A stretch of 64,000 nt of DNA from Erythrobacter neustonensis (GTDB taxonomy: Bacteria > Pseudomonadota > Alphaproteobacteria > Sphingomonadales > Sphingomonadaceae): NCBI RefSeq assembly GCF_001663175.1, contig NZ_CP016033.1, forward strand, positions 2,480,001-2,544,000. The letters are read 5' to 3'. This document shows positions 45,041 to 54,403 of this stretch, in pieces. A model generated the notes under the pieces. The model searched no databases, was not told the origin of the DNA, and worked only from the letters and a program-made list of their open reading frames with translations. Made by a program: the position numbers and the translations under genes. Numbering within the stretch: the stretch's first letter is position 1; every line of letters starts with the position of its first letter.

Positions 45041-45082
45041 ACTGATGGCCGCGCTAAAGGTCATAATCTGATGGGTCAACCC

Positions 45083-46039
45083 CTATTTGCGCAATAATGA
45101 TGCAAAAGCCGCCACAATGTCGATATTTTCGGATTCCCATGTTGGGTGCGCCCGCGGCCAATCGGCAGGCGGCTGGCGTCTGAACCAGGTGAACTGCCGC
45201 TTGGCATAATTGCGTGTCGCCTGACTGCCGGCAGCGATCACCGCTTCGGCGTCGATCTCTCCGGCAAGCCAGGCGGCGATTTCGGGGACGCCGATCGCGC
45301 GCATCACGGGCAATTCGGGATCGAGCCCGCGGGCGAGCAGGGCCTCGACCTCGGCCACCGCGCCGGAATCGAGCATCGCTTCGAACCGCGCATCGCACCG
45401 ATCATAAAGCCACTGGCGTTCCGGCTCGATGATGAGCGGGTGCAGCGTCACGACATCGCCGATCCCGCCAGATTTGGCATGCTGCCAATCGCCCAGCGTC
45501 ACCCCGGTCGACCGCTTGACCTCAAGCGCGCGGGCGATCCTCTGCGTGTCGCCGGGGGCGAGCATCGCGGCGCGTTCGGGATCCTCGATCGAAAGCAGGC
45601 TGTAGGCGTCCGCCTCGCTCAGCGCGCGCACGGCATTGCGCACCGCAGGATCGATCGGCGGGATCGGCGCGATGCCTTCAAGCAGCACCTTGATATACAT
45701 TCCCGTGCCGCCGACGAGGATGGGGACGATGCCTGCCGCATGGCAATCGGCGATCTCGGCCGCAGCACGCGCGGCCCAGGCGGCGGCCGAACAGGCTTCG
45801 GCCCCGTCCCACGCGCCGAACAGGCGGTGTTCTATCCCTTCCATCTCATCCTCGGTGGGCCGTGCGGAGAGGATTTGCAGATCGGCATAGACCTGCGCGG
45901 AATCGGCGTTGACGATCACCGTCTTCCGCCCGTCGGCGGCAAGGCGCTGCGCCAGCGCAATCGCAATCGCGCTCTTGCCGCTGGCGGTCGGCCCTGCAAT
46001 GAGCGCGAGGGGTGCTGGTGGAGATACAGGAATGCTCAT
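45083..46039 (-). CDS. miaA: tRNA dimethylallyltransferase
   Basis: MiaA puts the isopentenyl group on A37 of tRNAs reading UNN codons. The product is 318 residues with the P-loop GPTASGKSAIA, the DSAQVY motif, VGGTGMYIKVLLEGI, AIGVPEIAAWL, and the RNA-binding RNYAKRQFTWFR end. The start codon at 46039 overlaps the start of serB on the other strand (46032), so the two genes diverge with an 8-base overlap. The prenyl donor is made by the isoprenoid pathway that includes ispA in this window. Confidence 0.96.
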   Translation of the reverse strand: MSIPVSPPAPLALIAGPTASGKSAIAIALAQRLAADGRKTVIVNADSAQVYADLQILSARPTEDEMEGIEHRLFGAWDGAEACSAAAWAARAAAEIADCHAAGIVPILVGGTGMYIKVLLEGIAPIPPIDPAVRNAVRALSEADAYSLLSIEDPERAAMLAPGDTQRIARALEVKRSTGVTLGDWQHAKSGGIGDVVTLHPLIIEPERQWLYDRCDARFEAMLDSGAVAEVEALLARGLDPELPVMRAIGVPEIAAWLAGEIDAEAVIAAGSQATRNYAKRQFTWFRRQPPADWPRAHPTWESENIDIVAAFASLLRK

Positions 46040-46916
46040 TGCGCGGCTGATAGCAGAGACTGACGCTTGTGAAACACGTCTCGATGCTTTGTCGGGCGCG
46101 CTTGCCGCGGCGGGATCGCCCGTTGCCGCGGCGGCGATGCCCGAAGGCGATGCGGGCGTGCTCGAACTGCAGATGGGCGAGGGCGACCCGGCCGCCGTGC
46201 TCGCCGCGATCGACAGCGTCTTCGAAGCGCCTGCGATGCTGGTGGCGCGCGGGCCGATCGTGGTGCCGCGGCTGTTCGTATCCGACATGGATTCGACCAT
46301 GATCGGGCAGGAGTGCATCGACGAGCTGGCCGATTACGCAGGCATCAAGCCGCAGATCGCCGACATCACCGAGCGCGCAATGCAGGGCGAACTCGATTTC
46401 GAAGCAGCGCTGCGCGAGCGCGTCGCCTTGCTTGCGGGGCTGGAAGAGCGCGCGATTGCCGCCTGCCTTGCCGAACGCATCACCGCTTCGCCCGGGGCAA
46501 AGGTGCTGGTGGCGACGCTCAATGCGCTGGGCGCGCGCTCGGTGCTGGTGACGGGAGGCTTTCACCACTTCGCCGATCCGGTGGCCGAGATGCTCGGCTT
46601 CCACCGCGTGGTGGGCAATCGCCTGGAAGTGGCCGGCGGCAAGCTTACCGGAGGGCTGATCGGCCCGATCACCGACAGCGCGGTCAAGGCTGCGGTGCTG
46701 CGCGAGGAGCTTGCCCTGCTCGGCGACGGCACGCCCAGCCTTGCGACAGGCGACGGCGCCAACGACATCCCGATGATCGCGGCGGCGACCTACGGCTTTG
46801 CCTACCGTGCCAAGCCCAAGGCGCGCGACGCGGCCAATGGTCGGGTCGACAGCGGCAATCTGACCGCGGTGCTGATCCTGCTGGGCATCCCGCAAAGCGA
46901 GTGGCGCACAGATTGA
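46032..46916 (+). CDS. serB: Phosphoserine phosphatase
   Basis: SerB removes phosphate from phosphoserine, the last step of serine synthesis. The product is 294 residues. An N-terminal ACT-like part (about 1-75) is followed by the HAD core with D85-M86-D87 in FVSDMDSTMIGQECIDELAD, motif II VTGGFHHFAD, the Lys of motif III in ITDSAVKAA, and GDGANDIPMI. ATG 46032 has GGAGATACAGGA before it; an earlier ATG (45909) would lie fully within miaA and is unlikely. serB feeds glyA later in this window. Confidence 0.94.
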   Translation: MLIARLIAETDACETRLDALSGALAAAGSPVAAAAMPEGDAGVLELQMGEGDPAAVLAAIDSVFEAPAMLVARGPIVVPRLFVSDMDSTMIGQECIDELADYAGIKPQIADITERAMQGELDFEAALRERVALLAGLEERAIAACLAERITASPGAKVLVATLNALGARSVLVTGGFHHFADPVAEMLGFHRVVGNRLEVAGGKLTGGLIGPITDSAVKAAVLREELALLGDGTPSLATGDGANDIPMIAAATYGFAYRAKPKARDAANGRVDSGNLTAVLILLGIPQSEWRTD

Positions 46917-46967
46917 ATTCGCGGGCCTGACACCGGGGCAGCGCTGCCACGCGTGAAAAAAAGGGTT

Positions 46968-46995
46968 TTGATCGACGTACCGAATCGGCTATTAA
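46968..46995 (+). promoter_or_regulatory. Candidate promoter for coq4
   Basis: TTGATC (46968-46973) and TATTAA (46990-46995) are separated by 16 bases, in the 146-base gap before the coq4 start. A poly-A run, GAAAAAAAGGG, lies just upstream. Confidence 0.45.
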
Positions 46996-47062
46996 CACTC
47001 ATGTAAGCAAGCTTTGGCAATGAGTGGCAATCGCTCTGCGCCAACGCACAGGAACCGCTCGC

Positions 47063-47908
47063 ATGAAACAGACCGCTCGCGATCAATACACCCGTATGTT
47101 TGCCAAGGATGGTACCGTGCTGCTCCATCCCGACCGCCCCGAGGCGAAGTATCGCCCGCTGCGCGCCTTGCAGAACTTCCGGATGCTGATGCGCGACAAG
47201 GAAGACACCGCGGCGGTGTTCCGGATTTTCGAATCATTGCCGTCGAAGGACTTTCTCCCCCGGATCGCCGATCTGGTGGTGTCCGAGAAAGGTGAATACC
47301 TGCGTTCGACCGAGCCCTATCTGCCCGAGATCCTCGACGATCACGCGATGCTGCGCCGCACGCCCAAGGGCAGCCTTGCGCATGCCTATTGCGATTTCAT
47401 GGAGTCCGAGGGCCTGTCGGCTGCCGGGCTGGTGGCCGAAAGCGAGCGTGCGGGCCGTCCGCGTTTTCCCGATCTGGTCGAATGGTACATCAACCGCACG
47501 CGCGACACGCACGACATGTTCCATATCCTCACCGGCTATGGCCGCGATGCCTTGGGCGAGGCGAGCGTGCTGCTGTTTACCCACGGGCAGATGCCTAGCC
47601 AGGGGCACCTTCTGATCGGCTATGCCGGCGCGGCCAATATCCGCAACATGGTCAAGCCCAGCAAAGCGCCGGTGATGCGCGCGGTTCGCGAAGCGCACCG
47701 GATCGGCAAGGGCGCGCCGCAACTGATCGCGCAGCCGATACGCCAGCTGCTCGAACGCCCGCTTGCCGAAGTGCGCGCCGAAATGAAGATCCCCGAACCG
47801 GTGCAATACCGCGAATGCCACCGGATCTGGGCCGAAGAAGGGGTGAACCCTTACAACCTGCTCGCCAGCGCCGTGCCCGAAGAGCCCGCCGAACTGCTCG
47901 CAGCGTAA
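47063..47908 (+). CDS. coq4: Coq4-family protein (ubiquinone biosynthesis)
   Basis: Coq4 is needed for ubiquinone synthesis and acts in assembling or catalysing oxidative decarboxylation steps on the quinone head. The product is 281 residues, with the metal-binding HDxxH...E motif as H150-D151-MF-H154 and Glu166 in HDMFHILTGYGRDALGE. Other Coq4 features are ALQNFRMLMRDKEDTAAVFRIFESL near the start and a C-terminal IPEPVQYRECHRIWAEEGVNPYN. AGGAA precedes ATG 47063. It stands between serB and the DUF3052-purL pair. Confidence 0.9.
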   Translation: MKQTARDQYTRMFAKDGTVLLHPDRPEAKYRPLRALQNFRMLMRDKEDTAAVFRIFESLPSKDFLPRIADLVVSEKGEYLRSTEPYLPEILDDHAMLRRTPKGSLAHAYCDFMESEGLSAAGLVAESERAGRPRFPDLVEWYINRTRDTHDMFHILTGYGRDALGEASVLLFTHGQMPSQGHLLIGYAGAANIRNMVKPSKAPVMRAVREAHRIGKGAPQLIAQPIRQLLERPLAEVRAEMKIPEPVQYRECHRIWAEEGVNPYNLLASAVPEEPAELLAA

Positions 47909-47926
47909 CCGCTGCGGGCTGACGCG

Positions 47927-48337
47927 TCAGCGCAGCTCCTTGCGGATCACCAGTTTGAGGGCCGCCCAGTCCGCGTCGATCGCGCAGCCCTTGGTCGCGA
48001 TCAGCCCATGCGGTTCGCCCGCGGCGCGGACCGCATCTTCGGTGATGTCGGTGGCAATTCCCGCTGCGCCGCAGGGCCAGCTTACCCAGATCTGACCTTC
48101 GGGCGATAGCGCGCTGCGCAGCGCGGCAAGCTGCTCTGCCAGTTCGCTTTGGTGCGTCACGAAGATATGCGCCGCGTCGATCCCCTGCGCCGGGTCGGCG
48201 ACGAAGAACAGTTCGAGCGCATATTCGTCGATCTCGTCGATCACGTGTTCGGGCATGGCGTGGAACCACACCCGCATCCCGTCACGCAACGTCAGCCGCT
48301 TCACCAGCGGCAGAGCGGGTGCGGCAGGCGGCTGCAT
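47927..48337 (-). CDS. DUF3052 family protein
   Basis: The product is 136 residues, soluble, with the DUF3052 pattern: LTLRDGMRVWFHAMPEH near the start, AAHIFVTHQSELAEQLAALRSALSPEGQIWVSWPCGA in the middle, and TDITEDAVR...WAALKLVIRKELR at the end. The family has no proven function. It resembles a methyltransferase-like fold without the cofactor site. ATG 48337 shares one base with the purL stop (TGATG), so it is translationally coupled to purL. Confidence 0.8.
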   Translation of the reverse strand: MQPPAAPALPLVKRLTLRDGMRVWFHAMPEHVIDEIDEYALELFFVADPAQGIDAAHIFVTHQSELAEQLAALRSALSPEGQIWVSWPCGAAGIATDITEDAVRAAGEPHGLIATKGCAIDADWAALKLVIRKELR

Positions 48338-50574
48338 CAGCCCTCCATCCACTCCGCGAAGAACCGCTGGTTGGCGCTGCGCAATTCTTCGAGCGCGACG
48401 CCCAGAACGCTGTCGCCGCCGACCGTGCCGATCCGCTGGAAGCCGATCTGCGCGGTCTCGTCGTTGCGCGTGCCCTTGGCGAGCGCTTCGTTGAGCGCGG
48501 CGACATCGGGGACGGTGACAAGGTAGCGGCCCTGATCTTCGCCGAACCACCACTGCGCCGGGGTGTAGGCGGGGTTCGCCGCCTCTACCTCGGCGCCGAT
48601 CCCGCCCGCGAGGGCCATTTCGGCAAGCGCGACCGCAAGCCCGCCGTCGCTAAGATCGTGCACCGCGTTGACGAGGCCGTCTGCGATCAGTTCGTGCATG
48701 ATCTCGCCCGCGTTCTTTTCCACCGTGAGATCAGTCGGTGGGGTGCGGCCGGCTTCCATACCCTTGACCACGCGCAGCCACAGCGATTGGCCGAGGTGCG
48801 AGCGGGTCGGATCGGGCTTGGCCCAGAATTCCGGCCCGACAAGATAGATCGCGTCGCCTTCGTTCTTGAAGTGCATCGTCATCATCTTGTCGAGATCGGT
48901 GATGATGCCGACGCCGCCGATCGCGGGTGTGGGCAGGATCGCGCTGCCGCCGCCGGTCGCCTTCGATTCGTTGTAAAGGCTGACGTTGCCGCTCACGATC
49001 GGGAAATCGAGCGCGCGGCAGGCATCGCCCATGCCGTCAAGCGCATGGACGATCTGCGCCATGATTTCGGGCCGCTGCGGATTGGCGAAGTTGAGGCAGT
49101 TGGTGACCGCAAGCGGCCGCGCGCCCACAGCGCATAGGTTGCGATAGGCCTCCGCAATCGCCTGCTTGCCGCCCTCGTAGGGGTCGGCATAAACGTAGCG
49201 CGGGGTGCAATCGGTGGTGATCGCCAACGCCTTGTCCGTCCCGTGGACGCGGACCACGCCCGCATCGCCGCCGGTCTGAAGCGTATCGCCGCCGACCTGC
49301 GAATCGTATTGTTCGGCAATCCACCGGCGCGAGGCGAGATCGGGCGAGCCCATCATCGTCAGCAGATCGGCAGCAATATCGTCGCTCGACGGCACTTCGC
49401 CGAGCGGCTTGACGCCCGCCCATGCTGCGTATTCGTCCCTGGAAAGATAGGGCCGGTCATACAGCGGCGCGTCGGCCGCGAGCGGGCCGAGCGGAATGTC
49501 GCACACCACCTCGCCATCGAATTCGAGCACCATGTGGCCGGTATCGGTCACTTCGCCGATCACCGCGAAATCGAGTTCCCACTTCTTGAAGATCGCCTCG
49601 GCCATGGCCTCCTTGCCGGGCTTCAGCACCATGAGCATCCGCTCCTGGCTTTCGGACAGCATCATTTCATAGGGCGTCATCCCGGTTTCGCGGCACGGCA
49701 CCTTGTTCATGTCGAGCCGGATACCCGCCTTGCCGTTGGTCGCCATTTCGACGCTGGAGGAGGTAAGGCCGGCTGCGCCCATGTCCTGGATCGCAACGAT
49801 CGCATCGGTCGCCATCAGTTCAAGGCAGGCTTCGATCAGCAGCTTTTCGGTGAACGGATCGCCGACCTGCACCGTCGGGCGCTTGGCCTCGGCATCTTCG
49901 CCGAAATCGGCGCTCGCCATCGTGGCGCCATGGATCCCGTCGCGCCCGGTCTTTGAGCCGACATAGACGATCGGATTGCCGAGGCCGGTGGCGGCGGAAT
50001 AGAATATCTTGTCCTGATCGGCCACGCCGACGGTCATCGCGTTGACGAGGATGTTGCCATCATATGCGGGGTGGAAATTGGTTTCGCCCGCAACCGTGGG
50101 CACGCCGACGCAATTGCCATATCCGCCGATGCCAGCGACCACGCCTTGCACCAGATGCTTCATCTTGGGGTGTTCGGGCCGCCCGAAGCGCAGCGCGTTG
50201 GCATTGGCCATCGGGCGCGCGCCCATCGTGAAGACATCGCGCAGGATCCCGCCAACCCCGGTCGCCGCACCCTGATAGGGTTCGATGTAGCTGGGGTGGT
50301 TGTGGCTCTCCATCTTGAAGATCGCGGCCTGATTGTCGCCGATGTCGATCACGCCCGCGTTCTCGCCCGGACCGCAGATAACCCACGGCGCCTCGGTCGG
50401 CAGTTTCTTGAGGTGCAAGCGCGAGGATTTGTAGGAGCAATGCTCCGACCACATCACCGAAAAGATGCCAAGCTCGACCATGTTGGGCTCGCGGCCCAGC
50501 GCGGACAGGACGCGCTCGTATTCCTCGGGCGAAAGACCGTGCTGTTCGACGATTTCAGGGGTGATGGTGGACAT
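48337..50574 (-). CDS. purL: Phosphoribosylformylglycinamidine synthase subunit II
   Basis: PurL converts FGAR to FGAM with ATP and ammonia delivered by PurQ (with PurS), the fourth step of purine synthesis. The product is 745 residues, the small PurL form. Visible are [20 protein letters not shown], the ATP/Mg region [55 protein letters not shown], and the second half with [24 protein letters not shown] and [15 protein letters not shown]. purQ and purS are not in this window. Confidence 0.97.
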   Translation of the reverse strand: MSTITPEIVEQHGLSPEEYERVLSALGREPNMVELGIFSVMWSEHCSYKSSRLHLKKLPTEAPWVICGPGENAGVIDIGDNQAAIFKMESHNHPSYIEPYQGAATGVGGILRDVFTMGARPMANANALRFGRPEHPKMKHLVQGVVAGIGGYGNCVGVPTVAGETNFHPAYDGNILVNAMTVGVADQDKIFYSAATGLGNPIVYVGSKTGRDGIHGATMASADFGEDAEAKRPTVQVGDPFTEKLLIEACLELMATDAIVAIQDMGAAGLTSSSVEMATNGKAGIRLDMNKVPCRETGMTPYEMMLSESQERMLMVLKPGKEAMAEAIFKKWELDFAVIGEVTDTGHMVLEFDGEVVCDIPLGPLAADAPLYDRPYLSRDEYAAWAGVKPLGEVPSSDDIAADLLTMMGSPDLASRRWIAEQYDSQVGGDTLQTGGDAGVVRVHGTDKALAITTDCTPRYVYADPYEGGKQAIAEAYRNLCAVGARPLAVTNCLNFANPQRPEIMAQIVHALDGMGDACRALDFPIVSGNVSLYNESKATGGGSAILPTPAIGGVGIITDLDKMMTMHFKNEGDAIYLVGPEFWAKPDPTRSHLGQSLWLRVVKGMEAGRTPPTDLTVEKNAGEIMHELIADGLVNAVHDLSDGGLAVALAEMALAGGIGAEVEAANPAYTPAQWWFGEDQGRYLVTVPDVAALNEALAKGTRNDETAQIGFQRIGTVGGDSVLGVALEELRSANQRFFAEWMEG

Positions 50575-50604
50575 GAGAGGGTCTCCTTGCGGCAGGCCCC
50601 TAGA

Positions 50605-51279
50605 TCACCACGGCTGCAAGGCCAAGCCGCCGCGTTTCCTGAACCAGCGATTCTTCCCCGTCCATACGGCAAGTGCGGTCAGCACCGCGAATGCGAGCAG
50701 TGCCTGAAGATAGAGGAACGGGCCGGCGGCGGCGGGATGGGGGGCCAGCCAGTTGACGAGCTGGAACAGCAGCATCGCGGCGATCAGCACGATCGGCGGT
50801 CCCGCCGGGCCGCGCGTGCGGCGCATGTAGAACGCAAACCCGGCGGCCACCAATCCCAGCTCGAGCGGGATGGCCACCCACGGCACATTCCACAGGCCCA
50901 GCCCGAATTTGGGTTCGGTGCCGCTGATGGTGAGATCGGGGACATGGACGAGGAAATCGAGCAGCCAGTGCGACAGCACCACCATCCCGGCAAGCACGCC
51001 AAGCTGCAGATCGCGGCGGTGCAGCGCGACCACGCCCATGAAGGCGGCGGCGAATATGCCCGTGCCCAGCAGGCTGTGGGTATAGGGCATGTGATAGAGG
51101 TCGTATGGCACCATCACGCTCGCCGCCGGGTCGATCCGCATCGCTTCCACCCCGAACAGGGCAAAGGTGAAGAACGCCCAGTCGACCAGCTGCGCTGCCA
51201 CGAACATGACGCCCAGACGCGGCCGTTCGGGTGTCAGCGTGGCAGCGACGAAGGCGGGGGCGAAGTGACCGATGAACAT
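50605..51279 (-). CDS. Multi-pass membrane protein, metal-dependent hydrolase-like
   Basis: This 224-residue protein has about six hydrophobic helices. The N-terminus MFIGHFAPAFVAA, with a conserved His, and the segment MPYTHSLLGTGIFAAAFMG and VVLSHWLLDFLVHVPD, with paired His/Asp residues, look like the YdjM/DUF457 inner-membrane putative metal hydrolase family. It starts 30 bases upstream of purL on the same strand, about 25 bases after the next gene. The substrate is unknown, and I am only moderately sure of the family. Confidence 0.65.
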   Translation of the reverse strand: MFIGHFAPAFVAATLTPERPRLGVMFVAAQLVDWAFFTFALFGVEAMRIDPAASVMVPYDLYHMPYTHSLLGTGIFAAAFMGVVALHRRDLQLGVLAGMVVLSHWLLDFLVHVPDLTISGTEPKFGLGLWNVPWVAIPLELGLVAAGFAFYMRRTRGPAGPPIVLIAAMLLFQLVNWLAPHPAAAGPFLYLQALLAFAVLTALAVWTGKNRWFRKRGGLALQPW

Positions 51280-51304
51280 GGATGCTGCCCCCCCCTGAGC
51301 CCGA

Positions 51305-51733
51305 TCAGCCCGCGACCACCGGTGCCGCAGGCGCAAACCGCAGTGCGGCCCAGGTCGCTGCCGATGCGGCAACCCCGGTAACGAACGCCCCCCACAGGAT
51401 GTCGAGCACGCTGATCTGCGTCGCCCACACCTTCATCACCGCCTGAGAGGTAAGATCGAAGGTGGCATAGCACAGTGCGCCCAGCAAAATTCCGTTGAGC
51501 ATCGCGGCCTGCACGCCGCCGCCTTCGAGGCCTGGCCGAACCGCGAACCAGCACATGCCCGCGATATAGATCAGATAGAACGCGATCGCCGCGCGCAGGT
51601 TGAAATCCTTGGCCATGATCTCGCCGATGACCGGCTTGTAGAGATTGACCGAAGCCCAGCGCAGCCAGACCGCATCGAGCGCCAGAAAGGCGACTGCCGC
51701 GACGCCATAGGCAATGATCCACTTCAGCAGCAT
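51305..51733 (-). CDS. DUF2177 family membrane protein
   Basis: The product is 142 residues with four transmembrane helices. The pattern is WIIAYGVAAVAFLALDAVWL, AAIAFYLIYIAGMCWFAVRPG, AAMLNGILLGALCYATFDLTSQAVMK and WGAFVTGVAASAATWAAL, typical of DUF2177. Function is unknown. It sits upstream of the membrane hydrolase-like gene on the same strand, and divergent from xseB (83 bases apart). The two could form a small operon leading into purL. Confidence 0.8.
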   Translation of the reverse strand: MLLKWIIAYGVAAVAFLALDAVWLRWASVNLYKPVIGEIMAKDFNLRAAIAFYLIYIAGMCWFAVRPGLEGGGVQAAMLNGILLGALCYATFDLTSQAVMKVWATQISVLDILWGAFVTGVAASAATWAALRFAPAAPVVAG

Positions 51734-51815
51734 GTCGGCTTATCCTGTGTTGGTTGAACCCGCCCGTTGCCGCCAGCCTTGACCGCACCGCTGCGCGCCG
51801 TCAATGCTCGCAGGC

Positions 51816-52088
51816 ATGGACGAGGGCACTTCATCACCGGCAACCGCCGGACAGGACATCGCCGGGTTGAGTTTCGAGCAGGCGCTCGGCCAACTCGAAC
51901 AGATCGTGCAACAGCTTGAGCGCGGCGACGTGCCGCTCGACCAGTCGATCGGGCTTTACGAACGCGGCGAGGCGCTGCGTGCAGCCTGCCAGACGCGGCT
52001 CGATGCAGCGCAGGCCCGGATCGAACGGATCGTCACCGCTGCCGATGGCCGCGCGGGCGCGACCAAGCCGTTCGACGCGGAAGGGTAA
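51816..52088 (+). CDS. xseB: Exodeoxyribonuclease VII small subunit
   Basis: XseB is the small subunit of ExoVII, which degrades single-stranded DNA. The product is 90 residues, mostly a helical hairpin: LSFEQALGQLEQIVQQLERGDVPLDQSIGLYERGEALRAACQTRLDAAQARIERIV. It precedes ispA, with the next start 3 bases after its stop, the common xseB-ispA arrangement. ATG 51816 (MDEGTSS) is preferred over an ATG four codons upstream because the family core begins after it; either is possible. xseA is not in the window. Confidence 0.93.
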   Translation: MDEGTSSPATAGQDIAGLSFEQALGQLEQIVQQLERGDVPLDQSIGLYERGEALRAACQTRLDAAQARIERIVTAADGRAGATKPFDAEG

Positions 52089-52091
52089 GCG

Positions 52092-53003
52092 ATGCTGCTC
52101 GAAACGAAAGGCGACGTGCTGCGCGAAGCGATCACCCGCACCCAATCCGAAATCGATTCGCTGTTCGATGCGCTGCTCCCGGTGCCGGGCGATACCAGCG
52201 CGCGTCTGGTTGAGGCGATGCGCTATGCCGCAATCGGCGGCGGCAAGCGGGTGCGTCCGCTGCTGGTGTGCAGCACGGCAGCGCTGTTCGGCGTATCGCG
52301 CGATGCCGCCTTGCGTGCGGGCGCGGCGATCGAGGCGATCCATGTCTATTCGCTGATCCACGATGATCTGCCCTGCATGGACAATGACGATCTGCGGCAC
52401 GGCAAGCCGACCTTGCACAAGGCCTATGACGAAGCGACCGCGGTGCTGGCGGGCGACGCGCTCCATGCGCTCGCCTTCGAAATCCTTGCCGACGATGCGA
52501 CCTCGGAAGATCCCTTCACCCGCAGCGAACTGATCCTGACGCTGGGCCAGGCAAGCGGGATGAGCGGGATGGCGGGCGGCCAGATGATGGACATGGTCGC
52601 CGATGCCGAAGGCGTGGTTTACGATCTTCACGCGGTCACCCGGCTTCAGCAGTTGAAGACCGGCGCGCTGCTCGCTGCGGCGGTCGAAATGGGCGCGATC
52701 CTCGGCAAGGTCGCGCCGCAGGGCAGGGCGCACCTGCGCGCCTATGCCCGCGACATCGGGCTCGCCTTCCAGATCGTCGATGATCTGCTCGATGTCGAAG
52801 GCGATATCGAAAAGGCCGGCAAGGCGCTGCGCAAGGACGATGCGCAGGGCAAGCAGACCTTCGTCACGCTGCTCGGTGTCGAGCGCGCGCGCGAACAGGC
52901 CCGTGCGCTGGTCGATCAGGCCGAACTGCGGCTTGCGTCCTATGGGCCGGAGGCCGACGTGCTGCGCGCGCTCGCCCGTTACATCGTCGAGCGCGACCGC
53001 TGA
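52092..53003 (+). CDS. ispA: Farnesyl diphosphate synthase (polyprenyl synthetase)
   Basis: IspA joins isopentenyl and dimethylallyl diphosphates into geranyl then farnesyl diphosphate, the precursor of quinones, carotenoids and undecaprenol. The product is 303 residues. The first Asp-rich motif DDLPCMDNDD is at residues 91-100 with Mg-binding Asp91, Asp92 and Asp97. The second is FQIVDDLLDVEGD. GGGKRVRPLL and GQASGMSGMAGGQMMDM are also visible. The product fits ubiquinone (coq4), tRNA prenylation (miaA) and likely carotenoid needs. It starts three bases after xseB. Confidence 0.95.
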   Translation: MLLETKGDVLREAITRTQSEIDSLFDALLPVPGDTSARLVEAMRYAAIGGGKRVRPLLVCSTAALFGVSRDAALRAGAAIEAIHVYSLIHDDLPCMDNDDLRHGKPTLHKAYDEATAVLAGDALHALAFEILADDATSEDPFTRSELILTLGQASGMSGMAGGQMMDMVADAEGVVYDLHAVTRLQQLKTGALLAAAVEMGAILGKVAPQGRAHLRAYARDIGLAFQIVDDLLDVEGDIEKAGKALRKDDAQGKQTFVTLLGVERAREQARALVDQAELRLASYGPEADVLRALARYIVERDR

Positions 53004-53029
53004 TCGCGGCGCCCGGACAAGGACTTGCC

Positions 53030-53542
53030 ATGACCCGCCGTATCGGAATCTACCCCGGCACCTTCGATCCCATCACGCTGGGCCACGCCGACATCATCCG
53101 GCGCGGATCGAAGCTGGTCGATCACCTGATCATCGGGGTGACGACGAACCCGTCGAAGAACCCGATGTTCTCGACCGAAGAGCGTTTCGCGATGGTCGAG
53201 CGCGAGGTTGCAAATCTCGGCCTCACCAATGTCGAAGTGGTGGGCTTCAACGCGCTGCTGGTGAAGTTTGCGCAAAAGCAGCGCGCCAGCGTCATCATTC
53301 GCGGGCTGCGCGCGGTGGCGGACTTCGAATACGAATATCAGATGGCGGGCATGAACCAGCAGCTCGACCACGCGATCGAAACCGTGTTCCTGATGGCCGA
53401 CGTGTCGCTGCAACCGATCGCGTCCAAGCTGGTCAAGGAAATCGCGATCTATGGCGGCGATATCGCCCGCTTTGTCAGCGCGCCGGTGTGCGAGGAAGTC
53501 GTCGCGCGCGTGCGCGAACTGGGACTGAAGGGCGATTACTGA
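53030..53542 (+). CDS. coaD: Phosphopantetheine adenylyltransferase
   Basis: CoaD transfers AMP from ATP to 4'-phosphopantetheine, the penultimate step of coenzyme A synthesis. The product is 170 residues with the nucleotidyltransferase motif GTFDPITLGH at the N-terminus and IIRGLRAVADFEYEYQMAGMNQQL, plus ETVFLMAD. It lies 26 bases after ispA on the same strand. Together with panB in this window it covers two steps of the CoA route. Confidence 0.97.
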   Translation: MTRRIGIYPGTFDPITLGHADIIRRGSKLVDHLIIGVTTNPSKNPMFSTEERFAMVEREVANLGLTNVEVVGFNALLVKFAQKQRASVIIRGLRAVADFEYEYQMAGMNQQLDHAIETVFLMADVSLQPIASKLVKEIAIYGGDIARFVSAPVCEEVVARVRELGLKGDY

Positions 53543-53629
53543 TCGCCGCCTGAAACCATTGCCCTTCGTTCATTCATTGCAGTGTCAGAACGCCGTGGCT
53601 ACATGCGCGGTTCAAATCCGGACGGAACC

Positions 53630-54361
53630 ATGATGACAGCCAAGCTTGCCACCGCCTTTGCCGCTCTTGCCCTGATGGCCGCGCCGCACGCTGCCTTTGC
53701 GCAGGCCAAGGACGACACCCCGCCGACGGCCTTCGGTGAGAACAAGGAAGCCGCTGCCGAGGACACCGCGCCCAAGGCCCCTCGCCAATATGCGATGATC
53801 GATTACGATGTGGCGTCGGACCCGGACAATATCTGGGTGCTCGACCTGTCGAACGGTCAGCGGGTCAAGGCCCGTCTTCAAGCCGATTGGGCGCCCGCGC
53901 ATGTCGCGCGGATCAAGGAACTGACCCGTGCGGGCTTTTACGACGGGGTGGTGTTCCACCGCGTGATCGACGGTTTCATGGCCCAAGGCGGCGATCCGAC
54001 CGGCACCGGACAGGGCGGCAGCGAGCTTCCCGATCTCAAGGCCGAATTCAACCCGATGCCGCATGTGCGCGGCACGCTGTCGATGGCCCGCGCGGCGAGC
54101 GACGACAGCGCCAACAGCCAGTTCTTCATCGTCTTCTATCCGCGTTTCAGCCTCGACAAGAAATACACCAATTTCGGCCGCGTGATCGAGAACATGGAAG
54201 CGGTCGACGCGATCACCCGGGGCGAGCCGCCTGCAACGCCGACCTATATCGTCCAGGCCTCGATCGCATCGGACAACAAGGCACCGCCGCCGCCGCCGGC
54301 ACCGGCCACAGCCGAGCCGATCTCGGCCGACATGCTGAGCGCGCCGCTCCCGACCAAGTAA
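53630..54361 (+). CDS. Periplasmic cyclophilin-type peptidyl-prolyl isomerase
   Basis: The product is 243 residues with a Sec signal peptide (about 1-25, cleavage after AFA). The cyclophilin domain (about 60-215) shows YDGVVFHRVIDGFMAQGGDPTGTGQGGSELPDLKAEF, RGTLSMARAASDDSANSQFFIVF, and the FSLDKKYTNFGRVIENMEAVDAI end. It folds or restructures envelope proteins by proline isomerisation. The Pro/Ala-rich C-terminal tail (from about 215) is a linker. Two ATG codons lie back to back at 53630 and 53633 after GGACGGAA. It is 87 bases after coaD on the same strand. Confidence 0.94.
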   Translation: MMTAKLATAFAALALMAAPHAAFAQAKDDTPPTAFGENKEAAAEDTAPKAPRQYAMIDYDVASDPDNIWVLDLSNGQRVKARLQADWAPAHVARIKELTRAGFYDGVVFHRVIDGFMAQGGDPTGTGQGGSELPDLKAEFNPMPHVRGTLSMARAASDDSANSQFFIVFYPRFSLDKKYTNFGRVIENMEAVDAITRGEPPATPTYIVQASIASDNKAPPPPPAPATAEPISADMLSAPLPTK

Positions 54362-54403
54362 GCCCCTTTCGCGCCGCGCGCTGACCCCTTATGGGCGCGC
54401 GGC

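Noticed and set aside
44998..45066. A 22-residue upstream frame before ilvB as a leader peptide
   Set aside because: Its amino acids are not enriched in Leu, Val or Ile, so it does not look like an attenuation leader.
45909..46031. A longer N-terminus for phosphoserine phosphatase
   Set aside because: The extra residues lie entirely opposite miaA coding sequence and ATG 46032 has a good ribosome site.
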